Of a stretch of 64,000 bases of DNA, positions 18,501 through 27,449 are shown piece after piece. Below the pieces are notes generated by a model. That model was not told the DNA's origin and made no database searches. It saw only the letters and a list, made by a program, of their open reading frames with translations. Position 1 is the first letter of the stretch. Each line of letters starts with the position of its first letter. Source of the DNA: Lysinibacillus pinottii. Its GTDB lineage: Bacteria > Bacillota > Bacilli > Bacillales_A > Planococcaceae. Where the stretch lies: the NCBI RefSeq assembly GCF_024753545.1, contig NZ_JANTOO010000020.1, positions 613,265-677,264 on the forward strand, read 5' to 3'. The translations under genes and the position numbers were made by a program.

Positions 18501-18911
18501 CTAAATTTGTCCGCTGTTTCCCTGACCAAATTGCTGTTGTCGATTAATGCGAATAACTTCCTTCCACGTATCGCGGAATTCCGTCACTAATCCTTCTACT
18601 TCTTCAATAATGGCTACATCATTTTGAATGTTTGCCTCGACTAGACGATGATTCATATATTCGTAAAGAGGTAGCATTTGTTTCGAAATCTCAATATCCA
18701 TATTAAGCGTTGCCATTAATTCACTTATAATTGCCTGTGCCTTAATAAGATTTGTATTTTTTTCTTGGATATTTTTTTCTTGAATAGCTTGTTTCGCCTT
18801 ATTCAAGAATTTTAAACATCCATTATAAAGCATTAACGTCAGCTCTCCTGGAGAAGCAGTGGTTACACTATTTTGTTTGTACGCATTTTGTGCTGTTAAA
18901 TTTGCTGCCAA
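18501..18911 (-). CDS. fliS: flagellar export chaperone FliS
   Basis: 136 aa. It contains the FliS signature NAYKQNSVTTASPGEL followed by LMLYNGCLKF, nearly the B. subtilis sequence. FliS wraps the C-terminal helix of newly made flagellin and keeps it unfolded for export. In B. subtilis it also binds FliW-regulated complexes. The start is a TTG, 10 nt after AAGGAG. It is the last gene of flaG-fliD-fliT-fliS, separated from fliT by a 210-bp spacer rich in hairpins. Confidence 0.96.
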   Translation of the reverse strand: MAANLTAQNAYKQNSVTTASPGELTLMLYNGCLKFLNKAKQAIQEKNIQEKNTNLIKAQAIISELMATLNMDIEISKQMLPLYEYMNHRLVEANIQNDVAIIEEVEGLVTEFRDTWKEVIRINRQQQFGQGNSGQI

Positions 18912-18983
18912 TAAAGGACAACTCCTTTGAAAGGTTACTTATTTACTAGTTTAAACCATTTTCCGAAGAAAAGCTATTTGATC

Positions 18984-19117
18984 AATTACGCCCAAGCGTA
19001 ATTGTGTCGGGATTTTGAATTGTGATAGCACAATTCACTTCTTTTAAAAATCCTTGACATACGCCTGGGCCTTATCTTCATTCAGCTTGCGGCTTCCACC
19101 ACACTGAATGAAGATAA
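18984..19117. repeat. cluster of three hairpins, possible miniature repeat element
   Basis: Between fliT and fliS there are three perfect palindromes. The first is ATTACGC-ccaa-GCGTAAT (about 18987-19004). The second is GAATTGTG-atag-CACAATTC (about 19017-19036). The third has 14-bp arms TTATCTTCATTCAG / CTGAATGAAGATAA (19072-19085 and 19104-19117). In addition CGCCCAAGCGTA near the left matches the reverse complement of ACGCCTGGGC at 19060-19070. The layout looks like a REP- or BOX-type element inserted in an operon. A related ATCTTCATTCA motif occurs behind the lipoprotein gene at 46212-46223. Confidence 0.5.
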
Positions 19118-19121
19118 AAGT

Positions 19122-19481
19122 TCAATTCTTTTTGTCGTAATACATTCCGTCCATCACACGAACATTGGAGTAAGGGTTGAAATATTGCTGTTCACTTTTT
19201 TTTGTTTTTTGTAGGTTTGCCATGTCTTGTTTAACTGCATCCATAACAGCTGCTAATCGTTGTTTTATGCCCTTATCTAACTCTAACAGAGTACGATGAA
19301 TACGATTTTGTTCATCGAATTGAAAACCTTCTTGTTTCAAGCCTTTAATAATTGTTTCACGCTTGTCCAACATGGTATTAATTGTTTCAATATATTCGTC
19401 ACGTTCTTCACCATTTGGAATGTCACCTAAATGCTTAAATAGATTAGCGGACACCTGTAATAGTTGATCTGTTTGATACAT
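19122..19481 (-). CDS. fliT: FliT-like flagellar chaperone
   Basis: 119 aa, all helical and charged, no signal peptide. Its place between fliD and fliS and its length match FliT of Bacillus, the export chaperone of the cap protein FliD. In the absence of FliD, FliT can also act in regulation. Sequence conservation in this family is poor, so the call rests mainly on synteny. The C-terminal 25 residues (from QYFNPYSN) are polar and extended. The ATG follows GGAG. Confidence 0.75.
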   Translation of the reverse strand: MYQTDQLLQVSANLFKHLGDIPNGEERDEYIETINTMLDKRETIIKGLKQEGFQFDEQNRIHRTLLELDKGIKQRLAAVMDAVKQDMANLQKTKKSEQQYFNPYSNVRVMDGMYYDKKN

Positions 19482-19509
19482 TATACTCTCCTATCTAATA
19501 AAGAAATCC

Positions 19510-22002
19510 TTAGCCCTGCATGAACATGCTTGATTGTTGATTTGCTTTATTAATAGCTTGCTCCATTGCTGTGAATTGTTTCCAGTATCGTGCTTCTATA
19601 TCCTCTAGTTTTCTTTTCCAAGTACTGATTCGACTTTCTGTATCCACTAAATTTTTTCCAATTGCATATTGAGCGTCGGTCATCGTAGAGCGGCCTGCTT
19701 TTTTTTCAATAGTAATTTCAAAAGTTTTCATCGATCCACGAAGTTTATCTAAATAACCGCGTGTATCGACTGTTTTTCCGTCTACGACATCATCCTTTTT
19801 ACCTTCACTATTTTTAAAGAGTTTTTCAACTGCATCAGGATCTTCTTCCAATACTTTTCGTAATTTTGCTTCATCAATTTCTAAAGTACCGCCATCATTA
19901 TAATTTTTTGATGTTGTAATCCCAATACTAAAGAGGGAATTATATTTTGAGTCAATACCAGGATTTGATTGGTATACTAAAGAACGCATACCTGCAAGCC
20001 CTTCACGAATAAGAGTGTCACCTCTTAATAACCCACTTTTCGCTTTTTCTTCCCAAAGCTTAATCTCACTTTCTGACATCTCTTCTCTTTGTTCACTAGT
20101 CAACGGTGTATAATCACGATATTTTGTTTCTTTCGTTTGATCATTTAAATCTTTGATAAAACCGTTATAAGTAGTGACAAATTCCTTAATTTTAGCCATG
20201 ATGTCATCCACATCTGTTGTGGAAGTCATAGTGACCGCTTGTGCTTGTGGAGCAGCATTTACTTTATCCTCGTCAACTACTTTACCGCCACTACCATCAT
20301 CCTTTAAAATACCTGCTGCAGTTGCATCTGCTGTTGCTGCTTTTTCGGTATTAGTGGCCTCTGTTAAACGAGTTTGAGCTGCTTTTTCTTCAGCAACTGC
20401 AGTTAAATACTCGGAGCGCTTAATATTTTGATCGGCTAAATCATAAAATTGACCTTTTTTTTCTGGTGATAAGCTATTCCAAATCTCTTTTTGTTTTTCT
20501 GTTAAATCCTCAACCTTTTTAGTACCTTCTTGCAACTCTTTAATTAACGCATCGCCTAACTGACTATACTTTTGTTTGAAATCGTCAGCCTGAGCTTTTT
20601 CTTGATAAGTTTTTAAAGTTGCTGAATCTGTTGCTATTAAATTAGTTAAATCATCTTTACTTAAAGATTTTAGCGCATCTTTGACTTCCTTTGTAAACTC
20701 CGGATTATCATCTATATCTTTATGAATTTTTTCAATTGAATCACTGCTGTTATATGAGAAACGTTTTAATGCATCAATGGCATTTTGATCAAAATCTTTT
20801 AATTTTACACCATATTTTTCGTATTCCGCTTGAGCTTTAAAATCTGTAAGCTGATCTTTGTTTGTAAATAAAACATCTAGGGCGCTATTTGATAAACCTT
20901 TTAATTTTGCTTTACTTTCATCACTTAAAGTACTTCCATCAATATTGTCTTTGATTCCTTGTACGGATGTCTGGTTTTTAATGAAATCTATTTCATCTGT
21001 TGATAAATTTCTCCATGCATCATTTCCTAGTTTGTTATATTGCACTTGTTGTGACAAAGATAAAGTATTACCAAAAGCGTTTTTATACGCAGTTTCATGG
21101 TTAGCGGTATAACTATTAATATCACTAGCACCATAAGCATTTTGTTTTGTAATAAGATTTGCTTGCTTATTTGCTAAATTGGTAGTAGCATTTTTTAATT
21201 CTTCCACAGCAGCCTTATATTTATCTGCAATCGTTTGGAGGCCATTAAATGTATCTTTTAGCGTTACATTATAGCCTGAAATAGTAAATGTATTTGTTGT
21301 TCTTTCTGTAGCTATGCCATTTACAGTGAAAATAGCATTTTTTCCTTCTGTATTTTGAACTTTATTAGGATCAGCAAACCCTAACTTGTTGAAAATATCT
21401 AAACCACCTACAACTTTGATTTCATCATCACCTTTAACATCACCAGTGTTTTTGGCAGTAAAGGAGAATCGACCATTTTCAAATACAGCACTTATTCCTG
21501 CATTACTAGAATTCACTTTACTAATAAATTGATCAACTGTCATATCAGAAGTAATTTCAATCTTTGTTGCTTCACTTGCTAATTTGCCGTTGGTTTGGAT
21601 GGCTTTAAATTCTATAGTTCCTGTTGATGCAAAATCGGATATTTTCGTAGTTCCTACAGCATTAACCTGGTCACCAACTTTACGAGCTGCTGTAGCTAAT
21701 TGAGAAACACCCTCAATTGACAGTGTTCCCGCAGCACTTCCTGTTGCAGTTGCAGTTACTAAGTTAGAATTGGAACTAGCTGCTGTTTTAGAAAGAAAGC
21801 TTTTTAACACTAGATTATCTGCAATGTAAGTATCGAATGTTTTTAATTTTGTATTAACACTGCGATAAGCGTCACGTTGCCATTCGTATGTTTGTTTCTT
21901 TTGATATAATTTGTTTAATGGTGCTTTTTCCGCATTCATTAATTTTTTTACCAGTGCATCTATATCCATTCCTGAAGCTAAACCGCCGATTCTATTTACC
22001 AT
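19510..22002 (-). CDS. fliD: flagellar hook-associated protein 2 (cap) with large insertion
   Basis: 830 aa against about 500 in B. subtilis. FliD_N is at about 1-110 (GLASGMDIDALVKKLM). The usual middle domain reaches GYNVTLKDTFNG near 253. About 330 extra residues follow, and the normal sequence resumes near 590 (TDVDDIMAKIKEFVTTYNGF) and continues through FliD_C to the end. The insertion is hydrophilic and helical. It contains about three diverged repeats near 320-391, 392-469 and 470-525, of the pattern Y-x-K-x-G...L-S...K..LK.LS...L..L. FliD forms the filament cap, and the insertion would sit on its outer face. The ATG follows AGGAGG, 21 bp after flaG. Confidence 0.96.
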   Translation of the reverse strand: MVNRIGGLASGMDIDALVKKLMNAEKAPLNKLYQKKQTYEWQRDAYRSVNTKLKTFDTYIADNLVLKSFLSKTAASSNSNLVTATATGSAAGTLSIEGVSQLATAARKVGDQVNAVGTTKISDFASTGTIEFKAIQTNGKLASEATKIEITSDMTVDQFISKVNSSNAGISAVFENGRFSFTAKNTGDVKGDDEIKVVGGLDIFNKLGFADPNKVQNTEGKNAIFTVNGIATERTTNTFTISGYNVTLKDTFNGLQTIADKYKAAVEELKNATTNLANKQANLITKQNAYGASDINSYTANHETAYKNAFGNTLSLSQQVQYNKLGNDAWRNLSTDEIDFIKNQTSVQGIKDNIDGSTLSDESKAKLKGLSNSALDVLFTNKDQLTDFKAQAEYEKYGVKLKDFDQNAIDALKRFSYNSSDSIEKIHKDIDDNPEFTKEVKDALKSLSKDDLTNLIATDSATLKTYQEKAQADDFKQKYSQLGDALIKELQEGTKKVEDLTEKQKEIWNSLSPEKKGQFYDLADQNIKRSEYLTAVAEEKAAQTRLTEATNTEKAATADATAAGILKDDGSGGKVVDEDKVNAAPQAQAVTMTSTTDVDDIMAKIKEFVTTYNGFIKDLNDQTKETKYRDYTPLTSEQREEMSESEIKLWEEKAKSGLLRGDTLIREGLAGMRSLVYQSNPGIDSKYNSLFSIGITTSKNYNDGGTLEIDEAKLRKVLEEDPDAVEKLFKNSEGKKDDVVDGKTVDTRGYLDKLRGSMKTFEITIEKKAGRSTMTDAQYAIGKNLVDTESRISTWKRKLEDIEARYWKQFTAMEQAINKANQQSSMFMQG

Positions 22003-22023
22003 TATATTTCCTCCTAAATATTC

Positions 22024-22416
22024 TTATATTTTTTCGTCCACGATCATTCCTAATAACTTTTGCATCTCATAATATGCATCTAAAAGTTTTTTGGGAGGGA
22101 TCTCTTTTACGACTTCTTCTGTTTGGGTATCAACAACTTGTACAAAATATCGATCTAAACCGTCATGTAACACAAATTTAGAAGCATTATGATTGATTTG
22201 TAAAAATTCATTTACAGTGTCTACTGCATGTTGCAGCTTCTCTTTAGATATTTCTTGTACGTCAGCAGTAGGTAGATTTTCTACTTGTGATTGCGTTACT
22301 AATTGAGCTTTACTAGTAGTCGTCATCGTAGTTTCCTCTTTTACTGTTTTCTTCGCAACAGTAGACGACGCTGCAGTTCCTACATCTGTAGATTGTCCTT
22401 GAGCTGCAATACGCAT
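22024..22416 (-). CDS. flaG: flagellar protein FlaG
   Basis: 130 aa. A variable, Ser/Thr-rich N terminus is followed by the FlaG domain (about 50-128) with VNEFLQINHNASKFVLHDGL, YFVQVVD and VKEIPPKK. FlaG influences filament length and is the first gene of the fliD operon, as B. subtilis yvyC is. The ATG follows TAGGAGG. A sigma-D-like promoter lies 40-66 bp upstream (22456-22482), so expression should be linked to the late flagellar class. Confidence 0.92.
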   Translation of the reverse strand: MRIAAQGQSTDVGTAASSTVAKKTVKEETTMTTTSKAQLVTQSQVENLPTADVQEISKEKLQHAVDTVNEFLQINHNASKFVLHDGLDRYFVQVVDTQTEEVVKEIPPKKLLDAYYEMQKLLGMIVDEKI

Positions 22417-22455
22417 AATATGTAACCTCCTAAACTTTTCTTATTCTTATATTTA

Positions 22456-22482
22456 ATATCGGAAGTTTTTAGGAATGTTTGA
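22456..22482 (-). promoter_or_regulatory. sigma-D-like promoter of flaG-fliD-fliT-fliS
   Basis: On the minus strand, TCAA, a 15-nt spacer and TCCGATAT compare with the sigma-D consensus TAAA-N15-GCCGATAT. The -10 deviates at one base. B. subtilis yvyC also has a sigma-D promoter. Confidence 0.6.
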
Positions 22483-22525
22483 CTCTTTCTACTGAAGTAC
22501 TTTGATTTGTTTGTATACTTCAAAG

Positions 22526-22570
22526 AATGGCCTCTCGTTCAAATAATTCTTTCTTGAACAAGAGGCCATC
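22526..22570 (-). terminator. hairpin ending the modification island
   Basis: A 17-bp stem (arms 22554-22570 and 22526-22542, one mismatch; GATGGCCTCTTGTTCAA on the minus strand) lies between the sulfatase-fold gene and the flaG promoter. The T-run is short (TTCTTT). Confidence 0.7.
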
Positions 22571-22615
22571 TATTCTATCCTATTTAATTTTAAATTATCT
22601 CACTGTATTTTTATT

Positions 22616-24625
22616 TTACGACTGTAATTTTATTGCTCTTTGAATAGTTATATCTACATATTTCTCTAATTTATCAATAAATTGTACTGATACATCTTCT
22701 AATGTATTTAAGTCTAATAATTGCGCTTCATAATGTTCTAAATCAACTAATCCATTGTCAGTTACATTAGATTTAGTCTTAAATCTAAAAATATGTTCAG
22801 CATCTGTAATAGCAACTAGATAAGGTTGATTAGGGTGTATTGTTTCCGTTGTGGCTGTACCACGCCCGTTACCTCCAAAATCTTTTAATACAACACCTTC
22901 ATTACTATCTAACTTAATGTCAGCAAGTTTAGCAATTGTAGGGTAAATATCAAGAATTGAACATAATTCATTACTAATTTTCCCTTCAACTTTTCCACCT
23001 GCCAACATAAATGGGACCTTACGTCTTGGTTCATGTAAGAGAAAGTCGTCTTCTTTTAAATAAGTTTGTCCATGATCAGCTACTAAAGCGACAATAATAT
23101 TTTCTTTGCCAAAACTTGATTCAAGGTAACTATATAATGAGGATAAATGTAAATCTACTCGCTTTAATTCTGATTCGTACTTTTTAATTTTATTTGGGTC
23201 ATAAGGAGATAATACAGATGTAGCACCAAGATTTTTATTTTGTCTATATTTTGCTGACACATTTACCTGACTCATTAAATCATTATTAATTTCATCAGCT
23301 ACATCATGTAAATCCATTAAGCTTATCCATAAAAAATGATTGTTATTTTTGAATGTCTCTAAGTGTTCGATTGCTTCCGCAACAACTTCTCCAGCTGTAA
23401 AGCCGCCTGTATAGTTTTGATATAAGATTCTATCCATCCCCTCTAAATAACCATAAGTAGGTGTAACCCGCCAGTCATTATTTATTTGGGTAGTCATATA
23501 TCCATTCTTTTGAAAATCCTTAGTAAATAAATGATTATGTTTATTTAACTCAAAATGATTTGAAGGATGGTAAAGGCCGTGCTGTAAGGTAGTCTTGCCG
23601 GTATATATGCTTGCAACACTTGGTAATGTCCAATCTCCTGTTGTATAGCAATTATTATTTATATAACCATTTGAGAAAAAATTATATGTATGTGGCATTA
23701 AATCATTTAACTTTTCTTCTATTACACTATTTGCTAATCCATCTACAAAAATAGTTATTATAACTTGCGCAGATTTTAATTTAGGCTTCAAATTAACTGG
23801 TTTAGCAACAAAAAAGAGTTTACTAGACGTTACTTTATATTTACCAACATCCGCAAATGTAAAATAATTAAATTGGTTAGTCCTTAACACATTTTTAGGA
23901 AAACAAAAATTAATTTTCGGGCCTTCCACTAAAATATCATCATATTCTTCAAACAATGCTACTGGTAATGTTGTTTCATTATTAATTTCAAATGAAAATG
24001 AATCAGTAGCTTTCCCTTGTAACAATTCAGTTTTAAAATAGTAACGTGAATTTATATCTATATCCTTGACGTCCATTGATTTATACATTTCCGTAAAGTA
24101 TTCATTGTCAGAAGAATCTTTTACAATTTTTTTAATAAGACTTTGATTAAAGCGATTAACTGGATACGTTCTCTCGTCTCCTTCATGAAGAATCATTTGT
24201 GTATAATTTAAAATTGAATGTAGCTGTTCAGGTATTAATGTAGAATCATTTTTTATTATTTTTATTATTTTATTAAGTTGATTTGCTACTTCTTCACTAT
24301 CTTCGTCACAACTCGCTAACTTTAAACATCGTGCAAATAACCATAAGCTATGGATTTGTTCTCCAATTGCACTCTTTAAAGTTGCCAAATTATAAAAGAT
24401 TTCAAATGAAAATGGGAACTCCTTTATTGCCTCCTCTAATAAGGTTATTCCTTGTTGATACTCATGTATTAAATAGTAGTAATTGGAAAATAAGGAATAA
24501 TAAGCTTCATTTCTTATAATTATTTTATCTAATTTTTCTTTAGCTTCTGTAAATTGACCTTCATTTAAGAGATACGTAATTTCTTCCTCAAGCTTTTTAA
24601 TAGCAGTTATTTTAACATCTTTCAA
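22616..24625 (-). CDS. helical-repeat plus alkaline-phosphatase/sulfatase-superfamily enzyme
   Basis: About 669 aa. I prefer the TTG 8 nt after AAAGAG. GTG 24634 is part of that ribosome site. Residues 1-130 are helical and TPR-like. From about 290 there is an alkaline-phosphatase-superfamily core: VIITIFVDGL with metal ligand D298 (GTG numbering), then GDWTLPSVASIYTGK with Thr336 in the nucleophile place, and later VALVADHGQTY with the D-H metal pair. There is no Cys-x-Pro-x-Arg, so it is not a formylglycine sulfatase. Cytoplasmic, no signal peptide. The family includes phosphatases, phosphodiesterases and glycan phosphotransferases. Next to Maf and legionaminic acid genes it may modify the flagellar glycan or act on an activated sugar. 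It is last in the island. Substrate unknown. Confidence 0.72.
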   Translation of the reverse strand: MKDVKITAIKKLEEEITYLLNEGQFTEAKEKLDKIIIRNEAYYSLFSNYYYLIHEYQQGITLLEEAIKEFPFSFEIFYNLATLKSAIGEQIHSLWLFARCLKLASCDEDSEEVANQLNKIIKIIKNDSTLIPEQLHSILNYTQMILHEGDERTYPVNRFNQSLIKKIVKDSSDNEYFTEMYKSMDVKDIDINSRYYFKTELLQGKATDSFSFEINNETTLPVALFEEYDDILVEGPKINFCFPKNVLRTNQFNYFTFADVGKYKVTSSKLFFVAKPVNLKPKLKSAQVIITIFVDGLANSVIEEKLNDLMPHTYNFFSNGYINNNCYTTGDWTLPSVASIYTGKTTLQHGLYHPSNHFELNKHNHLFTKDFQKNGYMTTQINNDWRVTPTYGYLEGMDRILYQNYTGGFTAGEVVAEAIEHLETFKNNNHFLWISLMDLHDVADEINNDLMSQVNVSAKYRQNKNLGATSVLSPYDPNKIKKYESELKRVDLHLSSLYSYLESSFGKENIIVALVADHGQTYLKEDDFLLHEPRRKVPFMLAGGKVEGKISNELCSILDIYPTIAKLADIKLDSNEGVVLKDFGGNGRGTATTETIHPNQPYLVAITDAEHIFRFKTKSNVTDNGLVDLEHYEAQLLDLNTLEDVSVQFIDKLEKYVDITIQRAIKLQS

Positions 24626-24692
24626 AAATATCACTCTTTCAATATTAAAATATTATTAGTATTATTTAAAGAATGCAGTTAAAATCACTCAT

Positions 24693-25358
24693 CTAGTTCT
24701 TTTTAATAGCCATTCTTGCTAAAAATGGGTTTTCATTTTTATAAATTGAAAGTCCTCTACCTTTTGAAAATTCTTGAATTGAAAACCCTAGATTTATTAA
24801 TTTGGTAATTAGCAAATCTGTATCTATATATCTTCTATAATGATTATCAAAAACTTTGTCTAATTCTTCATCTTCTTTTGTTCGAAACTCCGAAACTATT
24901 TCACATGGAATTTGAATATTCTCGAGAATGCTTTCAAAAATCAAATTTTCTGTTTCATCTGTAATTGCATGTAAGAAAAACCTAGTATAAAATAAAATAT
25001 CCTTTTCTTGCGACATTGAAATTTCATTTAATTTAACCATTAATTTTTGAACTTCATTCTCATTACTTAAATCAACACAGTCGAAATGCACTTTATTATT
25101 TGTATTCAAATATTTTTTCAACGTGATGTTATTATTTTTTATTACTTCTTCTGATCCATCAATACCGATTACTTCAAAACCATTTTTTGCAAAATAAAAA
25201 GTATCATTCCCAGTACCACATCCTAAATCAATTAGAATTGTGTTTTTTATCATTCGTTCTTTTTTTCTAAAAATAAACTCACTAAAAGTTGATGATTCTG
25301 TTAAATTCACTCGTTTTTTATAAAATTTTTCCCAATACTGTTTATTTATATAATTCAT
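24693..25358 (-). CDS. class I SAM-dependent methyltransferase
   Basis: 221 aa. SAM-binding motif I is LIDLGCGTGNDTFYF (about 37-51), followed by VIGIDGSEEVI with the acidic residue of motif II. A Rossmann-type methyltransferase fold is expected over residues 30-170. It lies between the fliB-like gene and the sulfatase-fold gene inside the flagellin-modification island, so the likely acceptor is a glycan or a precursor sugar. The sequence does not show which. The ATG follows GGAG. Base composition is very AT-rich, and long T and A runs flank it, which hints at acquisition. Confidence 0.82.
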   Translation of the reverse strand: MNYINKQYWEKFYKKRVNLTESSTFSEFIFRKKERMIKNTILIDLGCGTGNDTFYFAKNGFEVIGIDGSEEVIKNNNITLKKYLNTNNKVHFDCVDLSNENEVQKLMVKLNEISMSQEKDILFYTRFFLHAITDETENLIFESILENIQIPCEIVSEFRTKEDEELDKVFDNHYRRYIDTDLLITKLINLGFSIQEFSKGRGLSIYKNENPFLARMAIKKN

Positions 25359-25499
25359 AAAAAATTCTCCATTCTTTTTTTTTTTCGTATTTTCACCTCT
25401 TCTTCTCTTATTTCAAACTATCCAAATATTTATATTTTTTGAAAATTTGTTTATTTTCATTAATTTGAATTAAGCCGTTTATGTATAAAAAAACGATAC

Positions 25500-26723
25500 T
25501 TAATTACTAATCATCACAAACATATGTCCCATTGTAGTATAGCCAGAATCCTCCATACCTTTACGAACGCCTTGAAGATAAGAAGAATTATGTTCAATTG
25601 CTTTTGCAAGTTGTTGTATACATTCAATAGCCATTTCTTGCGTTAAATTTTGTTCGTTTGAAGCCATTCCAATCATATGTAATTTAATAAGTGTAAAGTG
25701 AATAACAAGCATCATATAGCTCTCAAACATTGAATTGTAATTAAACGGAAATAGGTTTTTAAATATATAGTTGACAATATAATTTTCAAGTATATAACCC
25801 TGCTTTTCCATGAATGGTTCATAATAATCTAGATAGCTTTGATTATATTTAGCAATCGATTTATCCATGTCCTGTACTTCTTGATTGTCATCTTCATCTA
25901 ATAATAATCCTTCTAATAGTTGAGATAGAATAGATAAATATTTTTCCGATGACACACCTCCAGCAGACATACGATAACGTATTAAATCTCGAGCTAAATT
26001 TAGTTGAAAAATCAAGTTCCCTTCAATATTTTTTAAGGATTCAATGAATTCTTCATTATCTAAGCGATTTAAATAATCTTCCATTATTTCAGGTAATTTT
26101 TTTTCTAATTCAGTTTGATTTAATTGCTCAATTTTTTGTATAAACAGACCCAAAATAATTAATCGGATTTCTATAGGTTGTTTACGACTCTGCATTAGTT
26201 GAATAGTAAAAACTCTTAAATCCCAAAATAAAGGATGCTTATTTAAATTAATTTCACCACTTATTAATCCTCGAGTATCTTTAGGCTCCTCTGTCTCAAT
26301 AAAACCTAAACCTTCTTCACGTAATAGAACAACTCTTGCTGCCTCAGGGCAAGATAATGTTAAACTTTTTTCTACAATGGAACCTACTTGTGTAAATTGT
26401 CTTGGATAAGTAGCACAAGTATTACATAAAAACTGTTCTCCCAATTCTTTATGAATACTACATAGGCCATCCTCCAACATCATATGACAGTTCTTATTTT
26501 CGTCTAAAAGTAATTTTGCGTAACTCGAATCATCCTGTTGATTTCGATTACGTTTTACATAGCGTTGTAACTTCTCACTTATTTCTGGATGTTTTACTTT
26601 ACGATAATTTTGATAAGTCTTTTTATCTACTGTAATATTCCACCCTGCACAACAAGTATCCTCACAAGCACCACCAATACAACTAAACTCTTCAAAATAC
26701 TCTGGTATTAAAATTGGTCTCAT
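25500..26723 (-). CDS. fliB: FliB-type flagellin lysine-N-methylase
   Basis: 407 aa. The N-terminal cysteine cluster C-x3-GGACEDTCCAGW, followed by C...CSIH..LG...LCNTCATYPR and LSCPEAA, is the hallmark of FliB proteins. They methylate surface lysines of flagellin in Salmonella and also occur in Firmicutes. The cysteines probably hold an iron-sulfur cluster. The rest of the protein is helical and poorly conserved. It lies between legF and a methyltransferase gene in the island next to hag, so Hag is the obvious substrate. The ATG has an AGGATG ribosome site. The function as methylase is established for the Salmonella homologue and only inferred here. Confidence 0.85.
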   Translation of the reverse strand: MRPILIPEYFEEFSCIGGACEDTCCAGWNITVDKKTYQNYRKVKHPEISEKLQRYVKRNRNQQDDSSYAKLLLDENKNCHMMLEDGLCSIHKELGEQFLCNTCATYPRQFTQVGSIVEKSLTLSCPEAARVVLLREEGLGFIETEEPKDTRGLISGEINLNKHPLFWDLRVFTIQLMQSRKQPIEIRLIILGLFIQKIEQLNQTELEKKLPEIMEDYLNRLDNEEFIESLKNIEGNLIFQLNLARDLIRYRMSAGGVSSEKYLSILSQLLEGLLLDEDDNQEVQDMDKSIAKYNQSYLDYYEPFMEKQGYILENYIVNYIFKNLFPFNYNSMFESYMMLVIHFTLIKLHMIGMASNEQNLTQEMAIECIQQLAKAIEHNSSYLQGVRKGMEDSGYTTMGHMFVMISN

Positions 26724-26762
26724 ATTTGCACATCCTAATTTTTTCTCATTTTAATAAATACT

Positions 26763-27449
26763 TTACATTAGAGTTTCCGTATAAAGATATTCACAAATCT
26801 TAAAATCTTCTTCTGTATCTATGTCGAATGATCTCTCAATTGGCATAACATAAGCTATAGTTTCATCTGTAATAAAGTTTCTCGTTTGTTTTAAAAGATT
26901 AATATTTGCTAAATAGATTGCTCCATTTAAAGTATATACTTTTGGCAAATCTTGACGTCTTGTTATTAAAGATTGTTGTTTCAATAATGGTTGCATTTTA
27001 GCACAATTATCTAATGTATACATCCAATATGGGGATTGCTCTACCTCACATACACTAACGCAAAATTTGGCTTTTTCTTGTAAAAAATACTCTATACATC
27101 CATCTATATCTTCAACTAAACGCAGGGGAGATGTTGGTTGTAATACAACAACATAATCATAGTCAGCAAAATGTTCTAATGCATGTAGAACTGGCTCAAT
27201 TCCAGCAGTATTATCTTCTGCTAGATTAGCAGGTCTTACAAAAGGAACATATGGACCAAATTTTTGAGCAATCTGTAAGATTTCTTTATCTTCTGAAGAA
27301 ACTATGACTCTATCAATATATTTGGACTTATTTGCTTCTTCAATTGTCCATGCAATTAACGGTTTCCCTGCTAACTCTTTAATATTTTTCCGTGGCACAC
27401 TTTTTGAACCTCCGCGTGCAGGGATAATTGCTAAAACTTTAGGCTTCAT
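26763..27449 (-). CDS. legF: CMP-nonulosonate (legionaminic acid) cytidylyltransferase
   Basis: 228 aa. The acylneuraminate cytidylyltransferase motif IPARGGSKSVPRKNI is at residues 9-23, with the basic cluster that binds CTP. The LQPTSPL motif lies near 103-109. It activates a nine-carbon sugar with CMP so that a glycosyltransferase can use it. It overlaps the ptmE-like gene by 11 nt and has GGAG 7 nt before its ATG. Neighbouring legB, legC, legG and legI show the sugar is probably a legionaminic acid. CMP-Neu5Ac or CMP-pseudaminate cannot be excluded from this protein alone. Confidence 0.88.
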   Translation of the reverse strand: MKPKVLAIIPARGGSKSVPRKNIKELAGKPLIAWTIEEANKSKYIDRVIVSSEDKEILQIAQKFGPYVPFVRPANLAEDNTAGIEPVLHALEHFADYDYVVVLQPTSPLRLVEDIDGCIEYFLQEKAKFCVSVCEVEQSPYWMYTLDNCAKMQPLLKQQSLITRRQDLPKVYTLNGAIYLANINLLKQTRNFITDETIAYVMPIERSFDIDTEEDFKICEYLYTETLM

